Counted from the first letter of the stretch, positions 15,001 to 30,000 are shown. The stretch is 64,000 bases of DNA from Notospermus geniculatus (GCA_002633025.1 NMRB01001016.1:164418-228417); one strand, 5' to 3'. Notes: generated by a model from the sequence alone, not told the origin. Numbers and translations are program-made.

Positions 15001-18000
15001 TAAAATAAGAAAATCTTAGAATTTAACTGTACAATTGCCAATTTGAGAAGAAAAATATCCAACTGAAGACGACGTCTCCTTGTACCAGGTAGCCTACCCG
15101 GTAAATTTACTACAGGTGCAAATTTCAGCAAAACGTTTCTCCATTTTCATCAAAACACTGATTGAAATACTTGAAGAGGGATTGTATGTACATTTCTTAT
15201 ACTTAGGATCGGACAAGCATTTCTCAAAATCAGACATACAATACAGATTCGAGCAAAATTGCCACAAAAACAGTATTATGATGGAACATGTCACATCAGC
15301 ACATCAATAGCTCTCACTGAAATTGAGGTTACTACGTTCGTAATGTAACAATGCATTGCCACAGTATACTTTCTTTGGTGCTGTGCTCTGGGTATAGCCC
15401 AGCATCAAATCTATGTCCTTTGGATGTCTGATGGTCATAATTTAATTACTTGATTTGGCTTTGAATCTTCAACAGCTAACTGTCCTGGCTGCACACTCGT
15501 CTCCTTTGCAAACTTCCTCATTGCCATGGCTATCAAGCCGTCCGACCACTCAAAAGTATTAGGATCAGTCTCACCATAAAGTTCCCCCAACTTGACGCAC
15601 TTCGGATTAATGGAGAATATCTCGACTTGCCCTTTCTTGGCTCGATTCTGTAAGGTAAGAAAGTTTTGGCACTGAAATGTTTCCTCCGGGGCTCTGGTTT
15701 TCTCCTACATTACATACAAAATCACCAAATATTGCCTAAAGAGCCAATATTGAGACAAGTTAGAGCTATGGGTCTTGATTAAATACGTAAAAGGAAAGAA
15801 GCAACACTGGCACCAATACATCAACCTTGGAAAAGTCTTGCTCACATGATACCATGCTAAGTAAATGAAAACAGCTATCTACATGGAATCTAGAAGTACT
15901 ACGAAAGGTACATGTACTTTGTCAGACTTTGTCAGACTTCTGCAATACTTTGCCAGTATATTCAATTTTTTCGAAGTCCTCACCAGATTTTTCCTCACAC
16001 ATCTATGGGGCTATAGGGTAACTAGAAAGCGCTAACACCGTCTTGAGGGAGCTTACCACATGGGATCAAAAAACAAGCTTTATGCTAAAACTAAATGCTT
16101 AGGATTTGAAACTATGATTTCAAGGTTGTGTGTCTAACCCTAGGAAACCATTTGCCCCAAGGGAGGTCATCTAAATATGGTTTCAAGCGCACAGGTGGAA
16201 GGGTAAGGCTTGGTTCATATCCATCCGATCGTGCTATGCGTACAGAAAATGTGGTTTCCGTTGTTATTGTTCAATCGATGGCAGAATTGGATGAAGTATA
16301 AACCAGACTTAACAAAGAGGAGAGGGTGCATCTATAGCAATAAAAGGGAAATGGCAAAAGGCATACCTGGAGAATATTGGGCTGTAAGGATCAGTGTAGA
16401 CATGAATCAGACAAATATTGGTGTTGACAGTTGAATACCATAATGAAGAAAATTCAGTGATATTTTGAGAGAACAAAGTAAATTCAGTGATATTTTAACA
16501 GCACACTTTAGAAAGTGGAATTCATAAAACTCAAATACTCGTGATACCCAGATCAGCATTTCACCTATAAAGTCAAGAATATTTTTCACGGAACAAAAGA
16601 TCATGTGACAGTGTGATTGTGGTGGTGCTGTACAATGTATCATCACGATTCTGCGCACAGTACCGGTATGCATATACACGTGTCTCAGACTGTCCTGTAC
16701 AAAAGTAGTGACAGAAATGCTTCAATTGCTGTTTTCTATTTAAAAAAACGTTTGGAAAAAGAGATGATATTTTGAAAATTTTTCATAAGTTTGATTTCTG
16801 ACTAGCATCACACTCCACAGCTCTGATGCTAGTATAGAGACAAGTGCTCATGGTTAAAGATTTTCGAAACAACTATCATGTAATAATGCAATGACAGCCT
16901 TTTTCTTGGCCACTAGATTTGAACACGCAACCTGAGAAGACAGACTGAGAAACAAAAGGTGGGAAAACAGACAGTAGGACTGAAACATACTGGGTCTTCT
17001 TGCTGGAAAACAGAACGACATATATCACTGCATGCAGATTCAAATTACCAATAGCTCGGGGATTACGGTTACAACACACATTAAGCCATGCTGTTACATG
17101 GGAACTATAAAAGGAACTATAAAACCGGAACTAGGAACTATAAAACCGGGGACAGTTTTCTGTGTTGATGTTCTGTCAGACCTTGAGAGTTGGTTGTGAG
17201 AGGGTTGAAAAACTATGTTATTGACTTCAGCAGATTTGTTCTTAGGAGTTAGGCCTTGATCCTTTCATGTCTGGTTTACTAGAACACAAAAATGAAACTC
17301 ACCACCACAAGGTTTGGTTTCCCAGTCACCGGGTCAGTTGACTGATTCTCATCAAGACTAATAGATGGCAGCAACACCAACGCCCTCTGCAGGATTCCAC
17401 GAGCAGTTGTCTTTCCTCCCCCAGTGGGGCCGACCAACATGACGCCATGACGGACCATTAGCTGATTGTAGAGTTGTTTCACTTTCTCGATCTGACTCGG
17501 CCAATGTTGGAGCGACTGGTCTCGGATGGACATGGAGATTGATTTCTACAAAAGAGACACTGGATGCTTCAGTTTGGTTCAATCGCAGTTTTGAAAACTC
17601 GTCTTCTCAATGTTACCGGTACTTTTAGACAAGAGCAGGACATTCTCTCAAACCTTTCCTCCAAAGTTGGAAGCAGTATTCCATTTAAGCCAGCAGTGAT
17701 GTGTTATATACAGAAGTTAACTTGTTCAGTACCAAGAACGAGCAGACGTCATCTTGTTTACAATTTTTTTCTCCAAATGGGTGAGTCTTATGGCAAATTT
17801 TTTGAAGAAAGTTTGTTGCATTCAGTTGTCTAAAAGGCATTCAGTCAAATTTTAACTGAAGCATTTGTTCATCTCACACTGAAAGGCATTCAAAATTAAG
17901 AATTATGACAAGCGCAGTCAATGAATTGACCCAAAACAATTGTATTAACTAACCTCCATGAAAATCATCTCTGGTTGAGGTGGCGTGATGCCCGGGAACA

Positions 18001-21000
18001 GATCTGCCAAAATACTTTCAAACAATGGCACATCCTCGGCCAGGAACTTTGGTAGGTTGGCATCGGTCAGTGCATGGATCAGAATATATGATTCTTCCTC
18101 TTCACTCAGTTCCCTTATTGTGATGTCATCCCTAGAAAACCAGATATTTTGTTCAGTTGATGCCATGAACGAAGAGGGAAAAGCTGTTTTTTGGCACCAC
18201 CTTTCCCCACCATGATCTTCCAGGATCACATTGGAAACACGTTGTCTTCCCATTTTCCCCTTTCCCAATTTGCCTTCTATGGTTTGGACTGGGGTTAGGT
18301 CTAGGGTTAGCGATAGAGTTTGCATTAGGAGTAAATTTATACCCAGATATATTCAAGTTCCACACTTACTGCATTTGTGTTGCCCTCTTTCTCTGCCCAG
18401 CCATCACCAGCACAGATTTGATTGCCCTCATACCGAAATCATAATGATCCTGTTGCGAGAGCTGTTTACTCGCCAGTTGGTACAGGTTGACGATTTTCCT
18501 CGAAAGGGACTTCGCCGCACAGAATCCTTCAGAAAATAGCATGATCTCGGCGATCAAGTTGTAGTCTGGCACCATCATGGCCACGCTGCGGAAGAGGGAC
18601 TTCAAGTTGTCAGGAAGTTCAACTCGACCTGCGTACCTATAAAATGACAAAGCAGGTGTGAGATATTTCTGAACATAAATGACAACAGCAATGGTTTCAA
18701 AAGTCTAATGCCTCAGCTAAATTCTGATACATGTATGTGATTCATGAGGCTGAATGTGAAGGGTCTCCTCGAAAAACAACTTACCTGGGGTAAGCGCAAG
18801 GCATCAGGTTTCTTGAATGAGGTGCATGAGGCTGAATAGAGGCCCTGTATTTTTTTACCTTGTGCAGACGCAGATGGTTTTGATCGCATGATTGATATCA
18901 TAGAATTAGAAATCAGAGATTGCACTTACGTAGGATTCATGGTGATGAAGATACCGCATGTCATGTTCAGTTTGATGTCTCGGCCTTCGAACAAGAATCT
19001 GGAAAGAAATGCAGCAGTTTTACAAAGTTTTTTGAATATTTTCGTTCAAAGTTGTGCAAGTGTGCACAGCACCATCATTAGCACTGCATACAAGTGTAGC
19101 TGAGCTCTACAGACTTTGGTTTTTCAGGCTTGGCGAGCCATTCATTGAATACAAGTGAAGCTGAGCTCTGAGGCTTTGGTTTTTCAGGCTTGGCGAGCCA
19201 TTCATTGAATACAAGTGTAGATGACCTCTGAGTCTTTGGTTTTTCAGGCCTGGCGAGCCATTCATTGAATACAAGTGAAGCTGAGTTCTGAGGCTTTGGT
19301 TTTTCAGGCTTGGTGAGCCATTCATTGAATACAAGTGAAGCTGAGTTCTGAGGCTTTCGTTTTTCAGGCTTGGGGAGCCATTCATTGAATACAAGTGTAG
19401 GTGAACTCGCAAGGCATTGGTTTTTGAAGCTTGGCTAGGTATTCATTGAATACAAGTAAGCTGAGCTCCAGATCACCTACCTCGGCGAGCCACTATCCTT
19501 CGCTGTCTTGATTGTAAGGATCTGCTGAGCCACAACAGACAGGACCTCAACATCTATCCTATTGAACTCGTCAAAGCAGCACCAGCTGCCCGACTGAGCC
19601 AGACCCGAGAAGAATTTGCCCAGCATCTTGTAATCAAGTCCTTCTGAACAGTTGAATACTACACACTGTTTCCCCATGGCCTGAAGAAATAAAAGAACAA
19701 ACTGGTGTTAGGAATATTGGAACTGGGCAAGTTGCTAGCTGCAGATATTGTAGGCCCAATCTGCTAAACTGACAACAATGCATCTTGTCTCATTTTTCAA
19801 GAAATTTCTTTTGTTTTTATACAGGTAACATTTTTCACAATCCTACCTTTGCCAAATCTTTCACGGTCTCTGTTTTTCCTGTACCCGCGGGACCAGCGGG
19901 TGATCCGCCGAGGTGGAGGTGGAGGGCACCGGTCAAGGTCAAGTAACAACGATCAGTCAGGGGAGTGATCACAAGCCTCGGCGAGCAACCAAGGTATTCA
20001 TAGCCGTAGACAAATGTTGCGTCAGATTGTAAGACGTTGCAGTTGTTCGACTGCTCATCCCACTCGTATCTCAGTTGCCTGAAAATGAAATCCAGTCATT
20101 AGGACACTGAGGCCTAAAGTTGCAAAATTTGAACTCATCTCCAGCTTCTTCACCATTTATCCTGAGCCAAGTAAATTTCTCTCCATTGGGAGCATTTTTA
20201 CAGCTTAAGTCTTTCATAGCATTTTCTAACCCCCAAAACCACAGAATTCACATGTGTGACCTGTTTTTATTCCAACTGGGACCATCATTAATTGAGATGC
20301 AGGTAAATTTTTTAGGAATGTTTCCTATAGAGGCTTTGCAATGACGTCATCCTGCTACCATTCTGGAGCACAGGGTGCAAGGGTGTGAGCCGACCGTGAC
20401 ATGACTTGCGTGAAGTGCGCCATGCCATTTTTTGATTTTTTCATTGGGGCATGCACGGCTCATTCGCTGCGCTTCTGCAGCATGTGTACTCCAGCATGGC
20501 GGCTTGTGACCTCATATGCAAAGCCTCTATTCTTGTGAAAATCAGGACTGAATCTGCAGCTCTTTCGGGGCTAGTACACAACATGCTTCAGAAATAACAT
20601 TTCAATCAAATACTTTGAATCTCACAAAATATGAGTAGGCCCTAGTCAAACGTTTTTGAGTTCTGTTGCTGGTACTAGTGCTTATCTTGATCCAGATAAA
20701 GCCAAACAAGAGTATTCAAATGTATAACTTACTTTTTCCATTCAAAGTCATCCTTCTTCATGACCTTATTCTCAATCATTTCCATGATGATATCACGGTT
20801 ATGGACTGTCGTGATGAGCAACGCCTCGACGCTCAAACGCTGACACGACTGGATACTCTTTCCCACAACTCCCGCAAGGGTGTTCAGGGACGTCAACAAC
20901 TTTTCCTTCACGTCGAATAAACCCTTGCGAACTTCATGGCTTCCAAAGCAGTAGTTGACATCTTTGTTGAAGACGATTTGTGACTGAAAAAGACACCGAA

Positions 21001-24000
21001 ATTGCCATCATAATCAAAGGCTTTCCTTCCTTGTGTCAACTTTCTACCTCTTCTTCCTTTGCATGCAGTAGACCTGATCAAGTGATTTTATGTTGTGCGA
21101 GGCCTTTTTTTGTTTTTTCTGTTCCTAGCAAACAACACCATGGCCTACTACCTCATTACTTCCTCTGCACATACATAGTGGGAGGGCGAAGGGATGTCAC
21201 AACCCTTGACGCAAGGGCCCAACACGCCGCGTAGCGGCCAACAGCGAAGCTAGCCAAAGACTTGTCACGGGTCAATCAATAGAACTGGACTCATAGGAAA
21301 TATGCACCTAATGTCCAGATGGAATATACCGGACGGTTGGTTCACGTTTTTAGTGACTGTGAACGTAGATGGGTACATTATGTAGCGATACGCTGACAGA
21401 TTTGCTGGGGACTTGCTCTGTGGATGTTGTAAAATGCGATTTTTGGAAGATTATTCTGATTTGCAACGTCATTTTTAATTAACATAAAAATATGTTGAGT
21501 AGCTGGGATATGTTTATAAACATTTTTATTGAGCAGCTACCGTCATGACGTGGCCGGCTGGCGCATCGGTAGAGCGTCCGGCTCTGAATCCAGGGCGCCG
21601 GGTTCGAGCCTTGCGATGGGAATTTTTATTTTTTTCACGTGTCAGTTTCTCGGTTTATTTTTTTTTGCTGAAAACGTTTTGTCGCAGGATGAATACCGGT
21701 ATCTCCCCAGCCCTTCCATTTCCCTACAAATCTGCATTTGCTAATAAATACTTATAACCACAGATCCCTGTCAGCTGCCCTGCATTCAGAGAGACTTTTC
21801 ACTAAAGTCTCTCTGAATGCAGGGCAGCTGACTACCATCCACATTCCCCTCTCCCAGTCACCAAAAACATCAACACCACAACTAACGTTCAAGACTACTG
21901 GGTACCGGTAGTCAAGACGAGCTAACAACGAAACTTTGGATTCCGTTCAGGCCTTTTCATATCTTACAGTGCTCTCCTACTCATCTTGGATTCTGCTTTT
22001 TGATTAAAGGGGTTTGCGATTCATGCCTGGTGGCATGTTGCATCACAGAAAAACGTATAACAATAACATATGGACTGGAATGAAGATAAATGTGAATCAC
22101 AACTAAATCAACTTACCACAGTAAGGACCACTTGGCCAGGGTGTTTTAGAACCCAGACATCTTGGTCGATGCCAAGAACATCAATAAGGCCCATCTTCAG
22201 ATGTCTGCAAAGGAAAACATCCAAATATAGTTGGAGTTGTCTGGTCCATCTAACCATAGGATTTGATGAATTAAACTTATGGTTTTCAAAGTCTACGGTA
22301 TTTACGGATTTACCACTTACTTTTTGACTGTCTCAAACATGCCATTTTCCACGCTTCCTAGCCACTGTTCCACTGGACCTCTAGCACGAACATTCCTGAA
22401 AAAAATTCAGAAGCAATCAAGCAGTGTCCCCTCCAGAAAACACGGAACATGACAATATAAAGATACGATTCATAAAACACTCATGGATTCCGGCACTGCG
22501 ACGTGTAATTTTGTGCATAGATATGTTAGACCCCATGACAGATTTTCTTCCTGTGTGTTTAGGGCAGAAAGAGATAGCATCAGCGTTGACTGCGCCCCAC
22601 TTACTTTGGCATAGAGACCACTTCACCCTCAGAGGAGGTGATGGTTATGACAGTTGGTGGTAACCGTGGTTCACGACGAATTTCCAAGTTCTTGATATTA
22701 CCAAAGCACTTGTCAAGATGAGGCTGGAAGAAAAACAGATGGTTTGATGTGGCATTTTCCCATAAACATTGTGAAAGCACCCTGTGTGACATAGGTCAGC
22801 ACTTAGAAATGCAGTCATTTCACAAAATTTAAAAGGCCCATTTCCACTACAGCAATTTTTGCCACATTTTGCTGTGGACAATGCAGTTTTCACAGGGTTT
22901 GGACATGAAAATCTAGCAGATATCAGGCTTTTCCGTTTGACGGGCGCGAAAATGCATGCGCCTGGCAAACAATAGAATTTCTATTGTTTGCCAGGCGCAT
23001 GCATTTTCGCGCCCGTCAAACGGAAAGGCCTGAGATATTGTATGGGATCAATGAAAAAACACAGAAAGTACATGTACTCACTTGGACTGCATCAGGATCT
23101 TTGGATTGAGCAAGAATATCAAGTAGATCATCATTACTGAGGAAGTAGAACCTGGGGAAGACGAGTCGCTTTGTCTCAAGATAATCCTCCAGGCATTTCT
23201 GGATCTTCTCCAAGTTCAAATTGGCTGACTGAAGCGTCTCAAATACACCTGGTGCAGTGGCAGATTTTAGAGCGTTTGGTCGGTCCTCAGTTCGCCGCAT
23301 GATGTCCTTCCATGATTTATCGACGGACGCGAACAGCTTGGCCTCACTTGGTAGTTGTCTGGAAGTAAGATTTATCATTTTGCCTAAATCTCATGATGCA
23401 CTGCATCAGCCCTGAGTAAATTTGTGACCCGCTCCAGCAAAGCAGATGCTTGTCGCAACCTGAGGAAAGGGTTAACGACCTTGCAGCACAACAGCTGAAA
23501 TGTACGTTGATGCGGGTTAACAATAGTAATTGACAGCAGTGACAATACCGGTACCCTAGTTAGGTAAATTGATGACCAATAATGATCATTTGCGACAAGC
23601 GTCTGCTTTTGCTGGAGTGGCTCACATTTGATGTACCGGTACAGCAAAATTTTCGCTGTCAAAGAGATTTGTCCTCTCTATCACATGAAGAGTGGGCTCA
23701 GCTGGGGTTTGAACCCGAATCCTCAGATGTGACAGGTTCCGATGTTTCCACTCTGCCACTCTGACTCACTTTCTTACCTCTGAATATCGGGAGTGCTGAA
23801 GATCTGTTCGATGTACAGCCAATTCCGCTGGCATGTCATCCACTCATCCAGCGTCCTAGCAAACAACGTCAACCTCCTTTCCCATTCCTCGACTGTGTTT
23901 TTAATCGGAGTGACGTATCGGGAACCACGGATAGTTCCCACGGTCACCTGACTCTCCTCCAACTGAGCCATAATGTCGTCTGCTCCGGCCACGATGAATG

Positions 24001-27000
24001 TGTCACGAGCGGCATGTGGAAGCAGACGGAAGTCTGTACTCTGCCAAAGGTCGATGACCTTCTGTAACATGATCTCAAGGGTGGCTTCATTGCTGGCGGT
24101 TGTCGAGATATCCTGGATTCTGTCCTTTTGTTTCAGAATCTGAAGGACGAAGAACAAAATGGTGGTGTCTTCACCAAGATACAGGTAGACTGGATTCTGG
24201 TCCATGACATAATATCGTGTACTGAAAGCGGCAGTGTATTCAATTCAGAGAGTGATTACTTCCTCCGATGTTAATGTAGTGTAAAATGTACTATGCACTC
24301 TCTGAATATGCTCTCTCTGAGCTCTGCCTGCAGTTTTTTCAATGTGTGCTGAAAACTAGGCCTTGATTCTTTGAAGTTCGTACATGCATTTTCCTAACAC
24401 TTTGAAAAATATTGTGGAATTCAATACAGAGGGCTTTAAATGCATGACATATAACATAATGAACCAAATTTCCATAGCAAAGAGGTTAATTTTCAAAGAT
24501 GTAGGCCTAATTGCTACTACTGCAACCCATTTTTTTCAATTTTTCAATCAGGTACTTATGCTTCGCCACAGTCGTGCATGAAATCTTTGTTCAAAAAGGA
24601 ATACTCATTGTTTGACAACAATGACTGGAGATTTCCACGGAACATGGCGTTTCTTGTGAGCAGATAGCCACAATCAAACAGCAGCCAGCCCCGTCATTCC
24701 CGACAAATGCAAAGATCTTCAACGATAGAAAACTTACATTCATCGCCAGCAGGTCTCCCAGAGTAAAGCCCTTATCTCTCACAATGACCTTCCCAATGAT
24801 TCTCTCAATGACTTCCCAATGTCTCGCTCTGAGTGAGGGATTCCTCAGACTCGTGATGACAGGCATACTCTGTTTGAAATCTAACACTTTCTCCTTCAGG
24901 CGAGGTAACACCTCATTGTGTGGCAAGCCTACAGGATAAAAAATCGAGAAGTCAAAACTGCACTTTTTACCATTTTTCAGCCAAAATCTGCGTGAAGAGC
25001 ATGTTTTTCAGAGCCATCTGGTGGGGGGGGGGATTTGCCCCTCTAGGAATGCTAGTTACTGCCATGCAGTCTGAAGCACTATCTGAAAACTCCCACTTTC
25101 CTGACGTACGCTTGAAGAGCTGTAGAATGAGAATCAGAAGAAGTAAATTCCTATGAGACCAAAAGTTAATTAATGACTGCATAACTACCTTTTTCAAGCA
25201 TGTAAACCGTCTGCGTGAATCTGTTAACATTTTTCTGCAGGCTTTCAACGGTCACAAGCTCAAAGGCCATGGCCGTGTATTCGGACACCATCTTGGTGAA
25301 GTCCGTGACGGATTCCCACAACAGTCGTCGCAGAGTCAGGTCACGTTCGATCTCCGAGATCTCACTCTGTATACCCTGAGCGCTCACGTTGTCTCTTGTA
25401 TCCATCATCATATACTCCCTGAAAGTTGAGGGTACAAGTGAAGAAAAGGTTAAAGGACCACGGTACTGCCACGTTTTCTCGATCGCCGGCACCACCGCGC
25501 CACTCTCCAACCCAGGGACTAACTACGTTGTCGACGAATTGACTCGATTTACTACATACATTTTGTAATGCATTTTTCTAGTTCGTCTTACTGCCGCTAG
25601 GTGGCTCCCTTTACGTCGGCAGTCAAATAACGCATTTGATATCCAATACCGTGCTCCTTTAAGACATTCACAGTTCCAGATGTTGGAATGAGGCGTCCTT
25701 CAAAAATATCTCACTGAGATTGAAATGGAAATCCAATAATTCTAAAACTTACTCAGAATATCTCCCCCTGCCAGTCGCCATCGACGAACCAAATCTTTCC
25801 TGGTAATTAGCATAACTCCGGGCCTTGGTGCCGAGGGTCTGCACTTCATCCTGCAGATATTTGATATTCTCGAGAGCGACAACGGCCAGCGTGTCATGGT
25901 GGAGGAGAGTGGGGTCAAGGACACGGTTCTTGATGTCGTAGATCTGTTGTCGAATGTCAAGGATGAGGGTATCCAGGTCCGAACTGTATTTGCGGATGTT
26001 TTCTTCCTTCTTTGCCTCGCAGTACAAGATGGTGGACTGGATAAGAAGGAGACGTGGCGTATGTAATTATAATCAATGAAAGCAGACGTAGACCTATTTC
26101 AGAAAAAAAGCGGCAAGAGATCTGATCACTGTCATTGATAGCAGACAAAATTTGCAAAATATCAATTTTCAATGAACTACAAAGAAATGTACATGAACAT
26201 GTACATGCATAATTACCTTAAGATGCTGAAAGCTTGGAGCCAAGGTCTGATACAAGGCCAGCTCCTCGGGTACAAGATGAACATTAAAATCCTTTGCTAT
26301 GGTGAAAAGCTTGGTCACAATGATGAATTCCTTCTCCAGTGCTGGCAATTCTGAAGTCATGCGTCCAAGGAATGACAAATGGTCTACAAATTCCTCGACG
26401 GACTTAGGAGTGTAGTCAAGTTTCTTTAAGGCACCCTGAACAGTGAAATACATGCATATAAAACTAGGAATCCACCACTGATTTTCATGTTGATTTTGCG
26501 TGGCGACTTGCTTTGCAACTGGGCACTCGATCGCCGTAGTGGACTCGCTAGACGTGATTTCCACCAATGGCAAAGATGTGGTCAATTTCAGTCGGCAATC
26601 GGTCGCCGATCGGTATCAGTTCCTTGCGATCGTATTCAATCGCAGGTAGCAGGTTGCAAAGTAAGTCGCAACGCAGAAAATCAGCAGTGGATTCCTCGCT
26701 TAAGGTAGAGATTCAATAGTTGCAATAGTTAAAAGCAGTCACGGAAGTTCTTCCTTGACCTCCCTTCCATTTTGCCTTGGCTCAAAGACTGAGTAGGGAA
26801 CAGAATCCACAATCTAGGAAAAGAATCCACAATCTAGGAAGAGAATCCGAAATCTAGGAAGAGAATCCACAATCTAGGCTCAGAATCTACAACTTCAAAA
26901 CTGAAGGTTTTTGTTACCGGTAGTCAACAGATTGTTGGTACCAATACTTACCTTGATGATAATCAGGAGATCTTCATTGCGTCTGTTGGCTATGACTGGG

Positions 27001-30000
27001 AGTCTGTCGCCGACAGCTTTTAGGACCGCTTCAGGGTAAGGGAGACAGGATGAGCAGAAGTCGTCTGCTAGAGTGTGAGCCAGGTACAGGCGCTTTTCCT
27101 TTCTCATGGAATTCATTTCATTCACCTAAAAACAGTTGCTATTGATTAGAGATTTTCTTGTGATCATGTCCGTGGCTACACATGTTTGAATGCGGCACAG
27201 AAGAATGGGGCACCAACAAACAAAAGGAGGCGCTGATCATCAACCAGGTTAAAACGCAAGTGCACAAGCTTTGCGATTGTTGAACGTCATCAGGTGCTGT
27301 GCGTCATTCTGATGTCACAGAAAATTGCGTCATTCACAGCCCATGACGTCGATCATTGGCCTGTTGTTTACGCTAAAACTTTATCGACTAAATTCATCAT
27401 GTTCCCGCAGGGAGTTTTGCTCAAAAGCAATAAGATATATTTTATCAGTTCTGTACTTAATGATAGAAAAGTAAAATTAGAAATTGAGTGCAATGTTTAA
27501 GTTATATTAGGCCTAGAAACAGAATTACATGTAATTGGAAAACAACGTTAGCCTCACTTTCGCTGACACAGTTCTGACCTGGTTGATAGTCAGCGCCGTG
27601 TCGTGGATTAGTTCTGCCGGTACCTCATTGCTCAACGGGGATTCTTACTTGTTCTGTATGTGTTGAAAGGACTTGAAGGAAATCCTCAGGGCTCCAAGTC
27701 TTTGTAGACATGGATGCATCGACGTCAACCCTCCTGGCTTTGTCAACCATCTGACAGAACATGTCATAATCCTGAAACAAACATCCAAGTTACTGTAAAG
27801 CAAGATAATTTCGCAGCTGGAAATGTTCGCGAATCAAGAATTATGGACATATTCGCAGCAGGATATTTTCGCGAGTCTCTGCCATTTTTTCAGTTTTTTT
27901 TTCATGGACCATTATATCACTTGCGTGTATTTATATTCGCGACAGGAAATTTTCGCGACTCATACACTCTCGTGAAATTCGCGAAAATTTCCTGCACGCG
28001 AAATTTTCCTGCTTTACAGTAAGCAACAGATTCTACTACACTGCCTATCAGACCAGTTTACGGTATGAAGTGGTGACGGGACTGAGAATCAAACCCATGG
28101 TCTATCAGACACGAGTCCGACACCAACCACTGCCCTCCCCTTGCAAAGATAAGTCCAACACACCTTTGAAAATTCCTCAATGCTATCCAACGTTTCCTCC
28201 ATGTATTCCATGACCTCGCTGACAAGAGTTTGGTAGTCGGGGTCATTGCCGAAGAGCATCTGCTTGTCAGGCCAGGGTACGACCACTTTATCCTCTTCTT
28301 CTTCCTGGTCGATGTTCAATTTGAGATCAAACGACGTTGCTGAGCAGAAAATGGAGAGGCGGGGCTCCCGCAACATCGAACCAACCTGAGCTACACAAAG
28401 AGAGAAAACGAGCAATATTACTGTAAAGCAAGATAATTTCGCGGCTGGAAATGTTCGCGAATCAAGAATTATAGACGTATTCGCGGCAGGATATTTTCGC
28501 GCGTCTCTGCCATTTTTTCAGTTTTTTTACACGGACCATATCTATCACTTGCGTGTATTTATATTAGCGACAGGAAATTGTCCTGCTTTACAGTAGATCT
28601 GGGCCAGGTTGAAATCAGTTGTTCAGTGAACGGGAAATTCAGAAACTCTAGTTTACCATCTTATTTTTGTACCAACTACTGCACTTTTATAGCAGAAATA
28701 TCTGTGTACCTACCAACAGTATTTTCGAATCCATCAACAATTGACCGAACACCGTTTTTGAAATCTGCTGCAGTTGGAGACAGCAACACCACAGATTTGG
28801 GATACTGGATGCTACTTCTTCTACACGGAGTTTTTTCTCTACAAATAAAATTAAAGGTGTCATGCCAAATAAGGTTTTACACAGATGAGGGGCTGATAGG
28901 TCTGGTGGTTCGCCTTTAAAAAAATCTTTATGCCCTAAAAACTGCTGATTGCCGAGTAGGTCAGGGTACTCTGGAACCCCACAGATCCGCACCTGCACTG
29001 ATGAGAAACACTGCAATCACAACAGAAATACATTGTATTTTGAACTTACTGCTCAAGATAGGCATACGAGCTGGTTGCCTCTTTCAGGGGTGGGCTCTCG
29101 TCTTCCTCTGAACCACTTTCTTCAGATTCAGATTCTGACTCTGTGAAAAAAGAAAAAGTGTCACTGACCACCTTAAAGCGAATTGATAGCGGATTTTATT
29201 TACATTTGGCTGGTGTTTGTAAACACAAAATTTCAGCCAATCAGAATGCACGAACATTTCTTTGTTAACATTCTGGAGAAGTTTGTTTACATTTTTTCCC
29301 GAAAATTCGTCCCCTTTCAAATTCTATTTCTCAATCTATTTTTTTTTCGATATCAATTGGCTTTAAGAAAAAAAATGTAATGACTTTCTTTGTTATGAAA
29401 GGAGTGCTCTCCATTTCACAATGGCAAAAAATTCACTTGTCACTTACCGGAAATTTCAGGTTCATCAGGAAATGACACAACTTTCTTTTCCAAGGCTGAA
29501 GCAGACGCGTCCGGTCCTCCATCGCTTGGTTGCCGAAAGACTGAACGTTTGCGGATGATTGCAGACGGTGCATGCAGCACCAGTTTGAGCGAGAAGACTG
29601 GTTCCGGGGGCTCCTCAACATCGTCTTGATGTTTGACCTCCTCAAGTACCTGGGTAACGACAAAAATAACGATGATAACAACAATAACAATGATCACAAC
29701 AATAACAAGGATTATATTAACAATAATAATGATTCATCATTACAACAGCATTGCATCCCTGTACATTCATAGTGTACAATGATGTATTTCAGATTTTTAA
29801 CAGTGTTTTATGCACTGCATCCTGAATCAAGGCATATACTGAATGCAAAATCACTGTAAAACACCTGTACCGGTACATGTGGCAGTTCATGGTGAAGTAG
29901 GCCTAATTATAGAGATATTTATCAAAGTCAGCCATTGTGGAATGGAGAAACTGTCCATAACGGCAAAGAACCAATCCGGCTCACGACGCCATTATGATGA

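Noticed and set aside
19107-19412. 101-residue repetitive open frame on the minus strand
   Set aside because: It is the 60-bp minisatellite in a dynein intron, not a gene.
21543-21615. Possible functional tRNA-Gln
   Set aside because: A and B boxes and the anticodon loop are present, but the anticodon stem has mismatches and the acceptor ends do not pair; it is a SINE head.
24140-24205. Upstream extension of dynein exon 25
   Set aside because: The frame is open, but the acceptor TCCTTCAG before ATTCTGAAA fits the phase of exon 24, and orthologous dyneins show nothing like the extra residues.
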